Shown one piece after another: positions 22,660 to 33,932 of a stretch of DNA of 64,000 bases. The stretch's first letter is position 1; every line of letters starts with the position of its first letter. The notes under the pieces were generated by a model, which ran no database searches, was not told where the DNA came from, and was given only the letters and a program-made list of their open reading frames with translations. The stretch covers positions 1,276,883 through 1,340,882 of the forward strand of contig MU008173.1 of the NCBI GenBank assembly GCA_010909165.1, in the 5' to 3' direction. The stretch comes from Anthoceros angustus (lineage: Eukaryota > Streptophyta > Anthocerotopsida > Anthocerotales > Anthocerotaceae). A program made the translations under genes and the position numbers.

Positions 22660-22990
22660 TCGGCATCTCATCATCCCTGTGCCACATATGTACATTCCGT
22701 CATTAGGACCACATACCATTCCATCATTCGTGTCATCCCCGGTGCCACATATATTCCACCATTTGGACCACGTACAACATTCGGGCACTACGTTGCCGAG
22801 GTGATATTCCACCATTTGGACCACGTACAACATTCGGGCACTACGTCACCTCGGCATCGTGATATTTAGCACTGTGACATTTAGGCATCCCGTTATCCCG
22901 GCACTATGACATCTAGGCATCCTGTTATCCCGGCACCCAGTCGGTGCTACATCCCGTTATCCCGGCACCTAGTTAGTGCAGCATACATTC
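22660..22990. repeat. Compound tandem repeat (55-bp and ~45-bp families)
   Basis: A 55-bp unit with ATTCCACCATTTGGACCACG is present twice (about 22751 and 22806) with older relatives to its left. It runs into units with CATCCCGTTATCCCGGCAC (22880-22975). The motif CACATATGTACAT here also appears near 54937. Confidence 0.7.
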
Positions 22991-23940
22991 TGCTATTATG
23001 ACCACGTACCTTTACTCAAAAGAACGTTTTGATTTGTCCTATTATATTGAATAGAAGCAAAGTGATAACAATTTGCAGCCTACGTTGAACATCCTCAACC
23101 ATGTACAAAAAAATGCTATTACTATTGTGAGGCATGTGAGAGTTCAAACTTTTATTATAAGAAGTGTATTCTACAACACTATGCAAATCACAAACACACG
23201 CAGATATAATAGATAGCGGATGAGTAGGTTGTAAGAGGTTGTTAAAAACTAGGTACGTGTATAAAAGAATCAACGTTAAACATGACAATAGATAAAATTG
23301 TAAAAGTGACTATAAATTTCTTAGAACAGAAAAGACATCAAAATTGAAGACAGAGTTTGGGTTTAACACAATGTTTATGTTGTGGCCATAAAATGTTTGG
23401 CGTGAAATGGTAACATTGTAGCATCAAATGCTATATTAATGTACAGACCCTAAAAGCCCTTTATTGCATTGATTCCATGTGAAATATATTTACCAACTAA
23501 ATATTCCGAAGGCGAAAATTTTGGAGGAAATTACTTGACCTGCAGTGTAATAAAGGTATCAAGAGAAAGTGAAGACATTAATAAACAAGAAGGATCATAT
23601 GTTGATGAACAACTTAGAGGAGTAGTTCTGATGTGTTGGGTGGGAGTGATAGAAATCTATAAAATTGTTATAACATATATCATATTAAGATTTTTTTTCA
23701 AAAAAATTAGAAGTATATATATTGATAATACTTAGATCAGAATAGAATTCGAGATAATGCCAAGCCCAAGTGCTATATATGTACTAGGTATTACTGCACA
23801 TAATGTACATATTGAACGTGAGATTTATTATTTTCCCAAAGAGAAGCCAGGACAGGTAGTCTGACTACCTATTGAAGTCAATTAGGGCTTCGGCCTTCAC
23901 AACCGCGTCCACGGTGAGTGTGGCTGTCGGCACTTCCTAA
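22991..23940. other. AT-rich intergenic sequence
   Basis: No coding potential beyond a chance 88-codon frame (23469-23735). The promoter of the following small gene should be near its right end. Confidence 0.35.
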
Positions 23941-23988
23941 GTCCTCAGTCCATGAACAGCATTTTACTGAGGTCGGCACGCACCAAAC

Positions 23989-24334
23989 GTGGACATGTCG
24001 CCGCAGTCTTCTCGTCGAATTGGGAGGAAGGTTGCGGACGTAGCTTACAAGGGTGTGACGGCGGGCCTTGGGGTCTGTACTGTTTTTTTCTTCGGAAATC
24101 TCATGTTCAACGTCGGCCGAGGCCTAGCTTGGCACATGTCTCAAGCTGTATGTGGTGCTCTTCGCTGTGGCTCTTGGATTTGAGTGAGGCTTATGTTTGG
24201 GCTTTGGCGTTCTGCACCTTTTGGATAGCTGTAGGCCACACTGGAAGAAGCTTCTGATTTACTGTTGGCATGTGCAGAGGGAGCAAGAGCAAGAGGCCGC
24301 GGCGCAGCAGAGTTCCCAGCGTGGTTCGCAGTAG
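23989..24334 (+). CDS. Small single-pass membrane protein, unknown function, two exons
   Basis: Exon 1 is 23989-24147 and exon 2 is 24278-24334, joined by a 130-bp GT-AG intron in phase 0, giving 71 residues. The product has a basic N-terminus (SSRRIGRKVADVAYKG), one hydrophobic segment (about residues 22-41, GVTAGLGVCTVFFFGNLMF), a RGLAWHMSQ stretch and a Glu/Gln/Ser-rich tail. This has the size and charge of a mitochondrial or plastid membrane accessory protein, but I do not recognise the family. The splice is supported by the frame, the sites and the sudden hydrophilic tail. The TAG stop lies 12 bases before, and in the same frame as, the ATG of the neuroguidin gene. A short upstream ATG in another frame (23952) overlaps the start. 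Confidence 0.65.
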
Positions 24335-24346
24335 GGTTTAGGGTTT
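24333..24346 (+). promoter_or_regulatory. Telo-box (AGGGTTTAGGGTTT)
   Basis: Two telomere-type repeats sit directly before the ATG of the neuroguidin frame and overlap the last bases of the stop codon of the 71-aa gene. Telo-boxes are known 5' elements of plant ribosome-biogenesis and translation genes, which fits the SAS10-family gene that follows. It would act in the promoter or 5' leader. Confidence 0.7.
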
Positions 24347-25675
24347 ATGGTATATAGGCCTGCTGAGGGGGAGGCTGACGCTCCAAGGTTGCAGCGGCAG
24401 TTTGCAGCTTCGCTGAGGCCGGAAGACTTTGGGATGGATGATGTAGAAAGTCCAAAACAAGCTGTGAAACGAGAAGGTGAAAAGGGAAAGAAGAAGAAGA
24501 AGAAGGCCGAATGTAGTGAGCAAGGGAAGGAGGTGAAACAAGCGGTTGGCAGTGAGATGGCGGAGGAACGAATTGTGAAAGATGATAGCTTGTCGTGGAA
24601 GGAGGAGGAAATGAAGGTTGTCATGGGTGATGCTCCGGAGTTGCTAGGCCTTCTTGATGAGCTGAAGGGATCTCTTGAGGAGTTGGAGCAGAAGGTAATC
24701 TCTCTTGAAGAGAGAATGCGATCCGGTGGACTTCCTACAAAAGATGGCTTGAGCTATTTGGAGGTGAAGCATCTGCTTCTGTTGAGCTACAGTCAGGCCA
24801 TTGTGTTCTATCTGCTGCTCAAGGCTGAAGGTCGGTCTGTAAGGGATCACCCTGTGATTCCACGTCTTGTCGAGTTGCGTTTGTTCATGGAGAAGATGCG
24901 TCCTCTGGACAAGAAGCTTGAGTACCAAGTCGAGAAGCTCCTTAAGTCTACTGAGCTGAGCAATGGTTCCGAGGGTGTGAAGGATAAGGATGCGTTGAAG
25001 TACAGACCTAATCCCAGTTTACTCGTGCCTAAAGTTGACACAGACACTAAAGAAGCCGGAGGTGTGTATCGTCCGCCTATGCTAGCTCCAACTGCCATGA
25101 AGGAAGACATGAGGCCCGCTGACAAAAGGTCTAGGGATCGGGCAGAAAAGGAAGTCCGCCGTAGGGCAGCACGCAGTTCATTTGTGAAGGAGCTTGCGGA
25201 CGACTTGGAGGGTAGACCTGAAGAATTGAGGTTCCCTCAGTTCTTCATCGGGGCTGAAAGTAAGGAACTGAATAGAGAGCGGGAGAAACTGGAGGCTCGT
25301 GCTAGGCAAGAGGAAGATTTGTTTGCTAGAGTTCCTCTCTCTAAAGCCGAAAGGACGAAGCTGAAGCACATGAAGAGATCAAGGAGTGGCCTGATGGGCA
25401 TGTTTGATGACTTTGATGATGGAGTCGCGGATCTGGTGGAGATGGAGGACGGAAAGGCAAGGAAGGGTGTGGGCGGGCCGCCTGATGACTTGTTGCGGTC
25501 TCGAAAGAGTTCACAATTTATTGCTGAATCAGGTCGTGCTTCTAAGAAGCAAAGGGTGGCTTCTCATGCTGCTGTCCTACCGGTTAAGGATGATACTGGG
25601 GAGAGACGGAACACGCATGACATCCAGAAGGCTTCTAGGAAGCAGGTACCGAGGAGAAAGGGCAGACGATCCTGA
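24347..25675 (+). CDS. NGDN: Neuroguidin/Lcp5-like protein, SAS10/UTP3/C1D family
   Basis: A 442-residue frame. After a Lys-rich N-terminal extension, the Sas10/C1D domain covers about residues 95-205: ELLGLLDELKGSLEELEQKV, then DGLSYLEVKHLLLLSY and MRPLDKKLEYQVEKLLK. The order of later motifs is that of neuroguidin: KYRPNPSLLVPK, YRPPMLAPTAM, RRAARSSFVKEL, QEEDLFARVPLSKAE and KRSRSGLMGM. Lcp5/neuroguidin is a small-subunit processome protein acting in nucleolar 18S rRNA maturation. The start is uncertain: family members usually begin close to the Sas10 domain, so internal ATGs near 24434 or 24557 are possible. The frame ends at 25675, but coding-like sequence continues in another frame to 25811 (see findings). 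Single exon as read. Confidence 0.88.
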   Translation: MVYRPAEGEADAPRLQRQFAASLRPEDFGMDDVESPKQAVKREGEKGKKKKKKAECSEQGKEVKQAVGSEMAEERIVKDDSLSWKEEEMKVVMGDAPELLGLLDELKGSLEELEQKVISLEERMRSGGLPTKDGLSYLEVKHLLLLSYSQAIVFYLLLKAEGRSVRDHPVIPRLVELRLFMEKMRPLDKKLEYQVEKLLKSTELSNGSEGVKDKDALKYRPNPSLLVPKVDTDTKEAGGVYRPPMLAPTAMKEDMRPADKRSRDRAEKEVRRRAARSSFVKELADDLEGRPEELRFPQFFIGAESKELNREREKLEARARQEEDLFARVPLSKAERTKLKHMKRSRSGLMGMFDDFDDGVADLVEMEDGKARKGVGGPPDDLLRSRKSSQFIAESGRASKKQRVASHAAVLPVKDDTGERRNTHDIQKASRKQVPRRKGRRS

Positions 25676-27319
25676 GGACTTGATAAGGCCTGATGAGGAC
25701 AATTTCTACCTACAGGCCAAAGACCTGCAGGCGTTCAAGAAGGCTGCAAAGTCTGCCAAGTACCTCCAGGGAGCAAACATTGACTTCGGCCGAGGAAGAT
25801 GTCGAAGGTGAAAGAAAAAATCAAGGCAGATGGAGAAGAAAATTAAGTCTATCAGTTTTATGCTACCGTTTGATTAATGTGCTGCAAGCAAACGTCGTCC
25901 ATTGTTAGAAACGTCTTGTCAAATATATGAACCTGCTTCATTGATTATTTTTCAATTAAAAAAGTTCCCTAAAACCCTTTTGCAAGTTCTTTCCTTTGAC
26001 ACCGCTCATGCTCCTATCGGCGCTCATGCTCATCCAGTATGCCGCAAGAACCACGGTTAGAAATGCTTTAACTGATTCTTTCGCTTCCTGGCTTGATTCT
26101 TTGGGTGAAATGAAATTAATTTGCTTTGAGCCCAAAAAACATTAGGCCAAGTTTCTCGGTGACCCTTGAGTTTCCGCCCAAAAGATAATATTTTACTGTA
26201 GACTTTTTAATTTTTATTTAGGCTAGAAACTAACTCAAAGTCAGTTCCATGATCCTTATGTAGTTAAGAATTATCTTATAACTTGTTAAGGCAAAACCCT
26301 TAAACTTTCAATACCAGGACTTCCCTTAGCTTTTCAACCTTCTAGCTTCAACCTAGAAAAAAAATGTTTCCCATCTAATAAACATCCTTACGACTCAATG
26401 TCACAATCACAAACTAAATAGAGGAAGACACAACTGAAGAGTCCTACGAAGAGTTTGAGGGAACGTATGAAAATTCAAAGATTTTTAAGCAAATGCACAC
26501 AACTTTAGAGTTTTTCACATGTTTTGATTTGTTTTTGGGAAAGTGATGGAGGGTTAACTTTATTGGATTACATATATAATATATAAAGATATTACAAATA
26601 GCTCATCTCATGCCTTGCATCGTTCTTGCAGTGCTCTCGATTAAGCTGTCGACTTCTCATGTAGAGCATTATGAAATACTAGTAGTAGTTGTTGGCACAC
26701 GCAAGTTCTTTTCATAGCTGTTCTGCTACGTGTAGTGTGAATTGAACCTTAACACTGCAAACGGTGGCCGTGTGGCAGATTTGTCTGTGCATTCTATGAT
26801 CCCTGCCACTCCAATAAAATTCCAGGATGGCCTCTTCGAAATTTCCTTGCCCTGGCTGTCCAACCGTGGCAACCGACGGACCTGCAAGTGCTGACCTGGG
26901 CGCTGTACTCGACCCTGTCAAGCGAGTTCCATGGGTGCATGTCAATTGATCTTTTTGGCAGTATCCTCAGTCTGAGGGAATCTTACCGCTCTCAGGCTAG
27001 CTTCATCAGATGCTGATCTCAACTCTACGCTTGCTCCTGAGATACCTGAGAATTGACAAGACCTGGAGTGTATTATGTTTGCTCTTGTGCAAAGGCCTCT
27101 GCAAGCGACACGTACAAGCGCCATGCTGCAGGAGACGTCTCCAAAGAACACAGCTCAGAAGGGAAGAACGGAACACCACTGGCGAACTACCGACACCACT
27201 GCGTCTTCATGGCAGGACAATCTCAGTTCGTAGTAGTCTAGAATCTTTCACGGTGTCTTCATAGTGAACTCTACGGCGAACAACTGGACCATGCATATGC
27301 TTCTGGCATGCTCCGACAA
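25676..27319. other. Intergenic between neuroguidin and AIH
   Basis: Besides the possible neuroguidin extension to 25811, no gene is supported. 25.9-26.6 kb is AT-rich. Short frames at 26.7-27.26 kb overlap the 3' side of AIH and look random. Confidence 0.35.
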
Positions 27320-29414
<2,095 letters not shown>

Positions 29415-29415
29415 C

Positions 29416-29423
29416 TATAAATA
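29416..29423 (+). promoter_or_regulatory. TATA box (TATAAATA) in the AIH/NDUFB7 divergent region
   Basis: A canonical TATAAATAGG lies 53 bp from the AIH start codon and points to the right, toward NDUFB7. If used, transcription would start near 29450 and the leader would contain an intron ending at 29964. Confidence 0.45.
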
Positions 29424-29970
29424 GGCGGTTAGGCGGGCCCGTGACGATGGGACCGTGAACTTGCCCCGGCCCGGGATCGGCACATTTCTTATGGTTGGTG
29501 TGCAAGGGTTGCGGAGCAGGCAGCGCTCTTGCTTCTTCCCACTGAACAATCGTAGTGCAATCAGCTACCTGCCGGACGAGCAGCTTCGCGGACTCGAGGT
29601 GTAAGGTCGGTTTTCGATGGCATCCGCCAGCGCTGTGCAGGATTTCTGGGCCGGTTTTTCTTTGTGGTTATGCTGTTGCTGTGTGTGAATCCCTGTGAGG
29701 TGGAGGTAGGGTACTGGTTTCCGTTCGGATGCAAGGCAGGAATGTGGTTGGATGGGAAAGGAAGGCTCAGCATTTGTTTTGCTAGGCAGCTCTGTGCTGA
29801 AATTTGGGGTATATCGTTGAAGTAGATCGGGGTTAAGGCAGTAGGTGGAGCAGTCGAGGTCTGCTACGGATCATAGCTTGGCTCTTTTGGTGCTCAACTT
29901 GTGCTGACGGAATTGCACTTGGTCTCATGGAGTTTGACGCATGTTTGGTATGAGATTTTTGCAGGGCGTT
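29424..29970 (+). other. Shared upstream region and likely 5' leader intron of NDUFB7
   Basis: Divergent spacer between AIH and NDUFB7, 607 bp between start codons. A clean acceptor, TTTTTGCAG, ends at 29964, six bases before the NDUFB7 ATG, so the leader is probably spliced. The donor is not resolved. Confidence 0.45.
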
Positions 29971-30363
29971 ATGGCAGTGGATGATGATTGCGTCTGTGAG
30001 GACGTTGCCGCGCCTCGCGTTGAGGTAGCTCCTCACGGTGAGGTAATTGAAGTGGCCGAGCACAAGGGAAGCAAACATGCAGGAAACGGCAAGAGTGTGG
30101 GGCCCGGGAAGACTGCCGGCCATGGCAAGAGTGACGGCCAGGTGGCTACGAGGGAAGAGATGATAGAGAACTTGGTGCCACTTCCATACCGGGATGCTTG
30201 TGCGCACCTGCTTATCCCTTTGAACAAGTGTCGGAGGGAGACCTATTATCTTCCCTGGAAGTGTGAAGATCAGAGGCACGTATATGAGAAGTGCGAGTAT
30301 GAGTTGTTCCTGAAGAGAGTTCGGAAGATGGAGGAGCTTCGGGGTTACCGACAAGCCTCGTGA
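29971..30363 (+). CDS. NDUFB7: NADH dehydrogenase (complex I) B18 subunit
   Basis: 130 residues. The family domain begins at about residue 58 (VATREEMIENLVPLPYRD), with the twin CX9C pairs Cys77/Cys87 (CAHLLIPLNKC) and Cys98/Cys108 (CEDQRHVYEKC). These are oxidised in the mitochondrial intermembrane space by the MIA40 pathway, and the subunit sits on the membrane arm of complex I. The N-terminal ~57 residues are an unusual extension with GK/HGK repeats (GNGK, GPGK, GHGK) and an acidic Cys pair at the very start; plant homologues usually have only about 15 residues before the domain. ATG 29971 directly follows a splice acceptor. Confidence 0.92.
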   Translation: MAVDDDCVCEDVAAPRVEVAPHGEVIEVAEHKGSKHAGNGKSVGPGKTAGHGKSDGQVATREEMIENLVPLPYRDACAHLLIPLNKCRRETYYLPWKCEDQRHVYEKCEYELFLKRVRKMEELRGYRQAS

Positions 30364-31464
30364 GCCTACGGTTCTGCCCAACGATGTCCACGGACTAGGT
30401 ATGACTTGTCTGAGCACAAGAATGCTGCAGAGCTATAAAATGGCTGGATAGCATCTGGCTTTTATAGGTCTTTCTTCTCTAACGTCCAAGTTTGATTCTT
30501 GTCCGTTATGTTTGAATCTGTTCTTCTCATTGTCACTGATTGGATTTGTTGTGAAGGCGTGTGAGCATCTGAGGAGTCAATTTATTATTTCCACCTGCTC
30601 CTCTCGAATCAGCCACAGTTGGTCCGGTTCCATGGACAGTTGCAGCATCTCCACTTATGAGAGTTGATCACTTTTGGTTCATTCTTGGCCACATCCATCG
30701 CGATGTGCAAGGTTTTGGTATCTGGCAAACAAATGTCTGTCACAGCCGGGAAAATGTACCAGGTTCAGAATAATATTGAGGTACTTCATTTCACGGCTGC
30801 CGAGCTCCCGGTTGAAAGCTCGATCCGGCAGTAGACAGTGTGATGTGTTACCACAAAGTGTGCTGTGATTTGTGCTCAACCTCTTCTGGATCAGGGAAGA
30901 TGCTGCATTCCCCTTTCAAGGGACGACAGGTGTTCGGAGAAGTGGCGAGTATGTGTTGATTAATGAATCAGGAAAATGGTGCCCATTTGTCCGCCCACGA
31001 TAGAGATGGAGATAGGAGGCCGCGGTTGCCTATTGGCTAGGTGTGTGCACTTCGGTCCTCACTCCTCTCAGGTTCGCCACCTCGGAAGATGTAGGGAAAA
31101 ACAAGTGGCGTTACCGGGTGGCCGGGACCGCCACACGGGGATGCCCTCCACCTGGGAACAGGTTCCGCCACCTCGGCTCGGGACCCAGGGCCACCAAGTT
31201 ATCCTATCGCTCGCATGTTGCTTGCTACCAGCTTACCTTGTCCACCTTACTCGAGTCCCTCGCCACACGCTTCCCTCACGTTCGGTGGCGGCCTTGCCCC
31301 TCTCAACAGCAGTCGTGTTGCTTCCTGCCTCCAGCTTGCTGAGCAGGGCCAGGGCCTGCCGGGCAGTTCCCGCATTGGGTGCCTGCACCTTGCACCCAGG
31401 ATCTTGGCTCAATTGCGGCCTTCTTGAAGCAGCGCATTGGCGAGCTGCCCTGCCTTCTTGCTTC
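30364..31464. other. Intergenic, NDUFB7 3' flank and CURT1 upstream region
   Basis: About 1.1 kb. A motif GCCACCTCGG occurs at 31077 and 31168. A 297-codon frame crosses 30976-31869 but has a chance composition and overlaps the CURT1 transit-peptide exon in another frame. Confidence 0.35.
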
Positions 31465-33092
31465 ATGGCTTCCACATCTGCTTCCGTGCTACCGGCTGTC
31501 CATGTCGGAGGCGGCCTGTCTCCACTTCCTGACCGGTCTGCCGCCAGGAGCAGCAGCCGGCTCTGCTCAGCAGGAGGACTTTCACTCCGTTCCGGCTCCT
31601 CCGCCTTACAAGCCCGCGTGGCAAGGTCGGCGAATGTGCTCGCCTTTGGACCAGGTAATCTTTGCTGGAAGGAGGTGATCACATCTACAGGCAAGATTTG
31701 GGATTTCTTGTTGTGGGTTCGGTGTTTGGAAGGAATCCTGCGAGGGAAGAGCAAGAAGCGTGGGCTGTGCGAACAGATCTTAGGCAACAGTTCAGTCGCA
31801 GGCACATTTGGGCGCACGTCAGGGCAGCTGGCATATGTGGAGTGCAGACCTGAAAAATTTGTTCGGTGATGTGGAATTTTCGGTTTAGGTCTGTAGCGGA
31901 TGAAGCGTTGAAATTGTGGCAGTGACACCGCCCTCGGGTGTTTTCGAGTATTCTCCTTTCCTGGGGGACTGCGGTTGTGTGTCGCGGCGCAGAGATAGAA
32001 ACCCATTTCAGAGAGTGACGTGAAATGTTTTTCGACTTAACCTGCAGCTGAGAATGCTCGGAGGAAAGGAGTAGGGCTCTTAATGTTCGTGCGCTTACGA
32101 TCGTCGCTGTAATGCGCATGCTGCTGTTTTGTGCTCGCAGGGGCAAGAAGGTCTTACAGAATGGTGGCGATGGCTAGCTCGGAGGGTGAGAGTGAACCAG
32201 TCCAAAGTATTCTAGATTCTCTCAAAGGTGTTCAAGAAGCGGTAAGTGTCTTTCTCAACTCGCAATTTGACTTGTTAACCGATCTATGTTTATAGCCAGT
32301 GTGACATTTCCCCAATGAATGGCAGTGGGACAAGGTTGACGACAAGCTCGCTATTGGTGGGCTAGGATTCGCCGCATTGCTGGTCCTGTGGGCCTCTACT
32401 GGTCTCATTGGTGTAAGAATTCCACGACAGCTTCTCTTTGTATCTGCTTGTCCCTTTCTTCGAATGTAGGTCTCACGGGTCCGTTGGATCTCCTCGGTGT
32501 AGCCGTTATGATTAATTTGCTCACTTTTTTATGTCCATACCCGAGACATGTGTTATGGCTGTGAATGGAGTAGGATGGGTAGGCCGTTGTGCCACTGTCA
32601 CCTGTCAATGTCAGGCGTCAGGAGATGTGTTCTGCCCGTCTGTCCTCTTTCGGTTGCTTCCCATCAGACGGTCTGTTCTCCACGGTCACTGTTTGCAGGA
32701 TGTCTAACGATGCTTATTCTGGGTGCAGGCTATTGACAAATTGCCGATCATCCCCGATTTTTTTGAGTTGGTTGGCATCCTTTTCTCCGGGGTTTGTAAA
32801 TCTCACCTGACGTCTGGAACTGTCCCTTACTTGTCTGCCATTATTCCATTTGACCCGTCATAGCTCACTTCTCAGCACCTTATTCTTCGGTGTCTTTTTC
32901 CCAGTGGTTTGTCTACAGATACTTGCTTTTCAAGCCCGACAGGTAATGCGAGAGTTTACTGTGTTGAGCTTCTTGTTTTCAAGATGCATCTCTGACGATG
33001 TGCTTTGTAAGCTCACGCGCTTGTTTCGTGCTGGCAGGGAAGAATTGTTGCTGAAGGTAGAAGAAGCGAAGAAGAAAATTACTGGTCAGTGA
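31465..33092 (+). CDS. CURT1: CURVATURE THYLAKOID 1 (CURT1) protein
   Basis: Six exons join to 177 residues: 31465-31654, 32141-32241, 32326-32412, 32729-32791, 32905-32942, 33038-33092. Exon 1 and the start of exon 2 encode a Ser/Arg/Ala-rich plastid transit peptide (cleavage probably near SYRMVAMASS). The mature part is the CURT1/CAAD domain: an amphipathic start (EAVWDKVDDKLAIGG is split by an intron), membrane segment 1 (about residues 107-126), the short loop AIDKLPIIPDFFELVG, membrane segment 2 (about 137-155), and a C-terminal amphipathic helix (REELLLKVEEAKKKI). CURT1 oligomers bend thylakoid membranes at grana margins. Intron 1 is 486 bp, long for this window, and separates the transit peptide as in many nuclear genes for plastid proteins. 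Confidence 0.95.
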
Positions 33093-33932
33093 CGCTGGTT
33101 TTGTACTTATACCCACTTTGTTTGGGAACTGGGAGAGAATTGGAGAGTGACGAGCCGTTGCGCAACTGTGGCTGAACTCATGATTTAGTTCCACCGTTAT
33201 CCTTGCACCTGTGTAAGCTTATTGTGTGGCCTGGAAACGGTGACGTTCGGAGTTCCATGCCCATGGAGGAGGACTGATCACCTCTCAAAATTTTGATTTG
33301 TTAGCGGGGATACTGTTAAAAAACGGGCTTTCGTGTCAAGCAACTGGGTGGTGAGACATTGTGACAGAGGATCGCCCCGTCACTTGTCACTACATTCATG
33401 AAAGCATGCCTCTCACGTACTGACCATTCCTCTTCTCCTCACCTGGGTACACTTATGTGGTAGTTATACCATTCAGGTGTGAACCTTGTGATACACCAAT
33501 TCTTGTCACACGGCACTTACGAGGATTGTCGGCAAGTTATTTTGATGTCAGCAAATATTTTTCTCTCCAGCTTATTCTACCCAGGGCGCCGTGAAGCAAT
33601 GGGTAACATCCCCTGCTTCAAAAATGTGAGGAACGGATGGAACCGCCATTCGTCCCGCAAAACAAACTGGACGTAATATACAGAGTACTCCAATTCCGAA
33701 GCGGCTTGTAATGATTCAATCTGCCTCTCGTCGTGCCAGGAAGTCGTACCCAACACTGCAGTGATTTGCATGCTTTGAACAACTGCACTGTCCTCCAAAC
33801 TGTGGGTGTATCATGTGCATTTCGAAGTGTTTCTGCAGAAATGCCATCGTTAATAAAATTGGTCTGTTTGACGGCACAACCGAACCCCCTTGATGCCTGT
33901 TTGACAGCACAACAGAAACACACTAATCATTA
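33093..33932. other. Convergent intergenic region
   Basis: Separates the 3' ends of CURT1 and the CRAL-TRIO gene. AACCCCCTTGATGCCTGTTTGACGGCACAAC-type duplicated motif (TTGACxGCACAAC at 33869 and 33902). No gene. Confidence 0.35.

Noticed and set aside
24333-24346. Interstitial telomere
   Set aside because: Only two repeat units directly at a ribosome-biogenesis gene start; a telo-box is the better reading.
30976-31869. 297-codon plus frame upstream of and across CURT1 exon 1
   Set aside because: Different frame from the CURT1 transit peptide and no recognisable domain; crosses the exon 1 donor.
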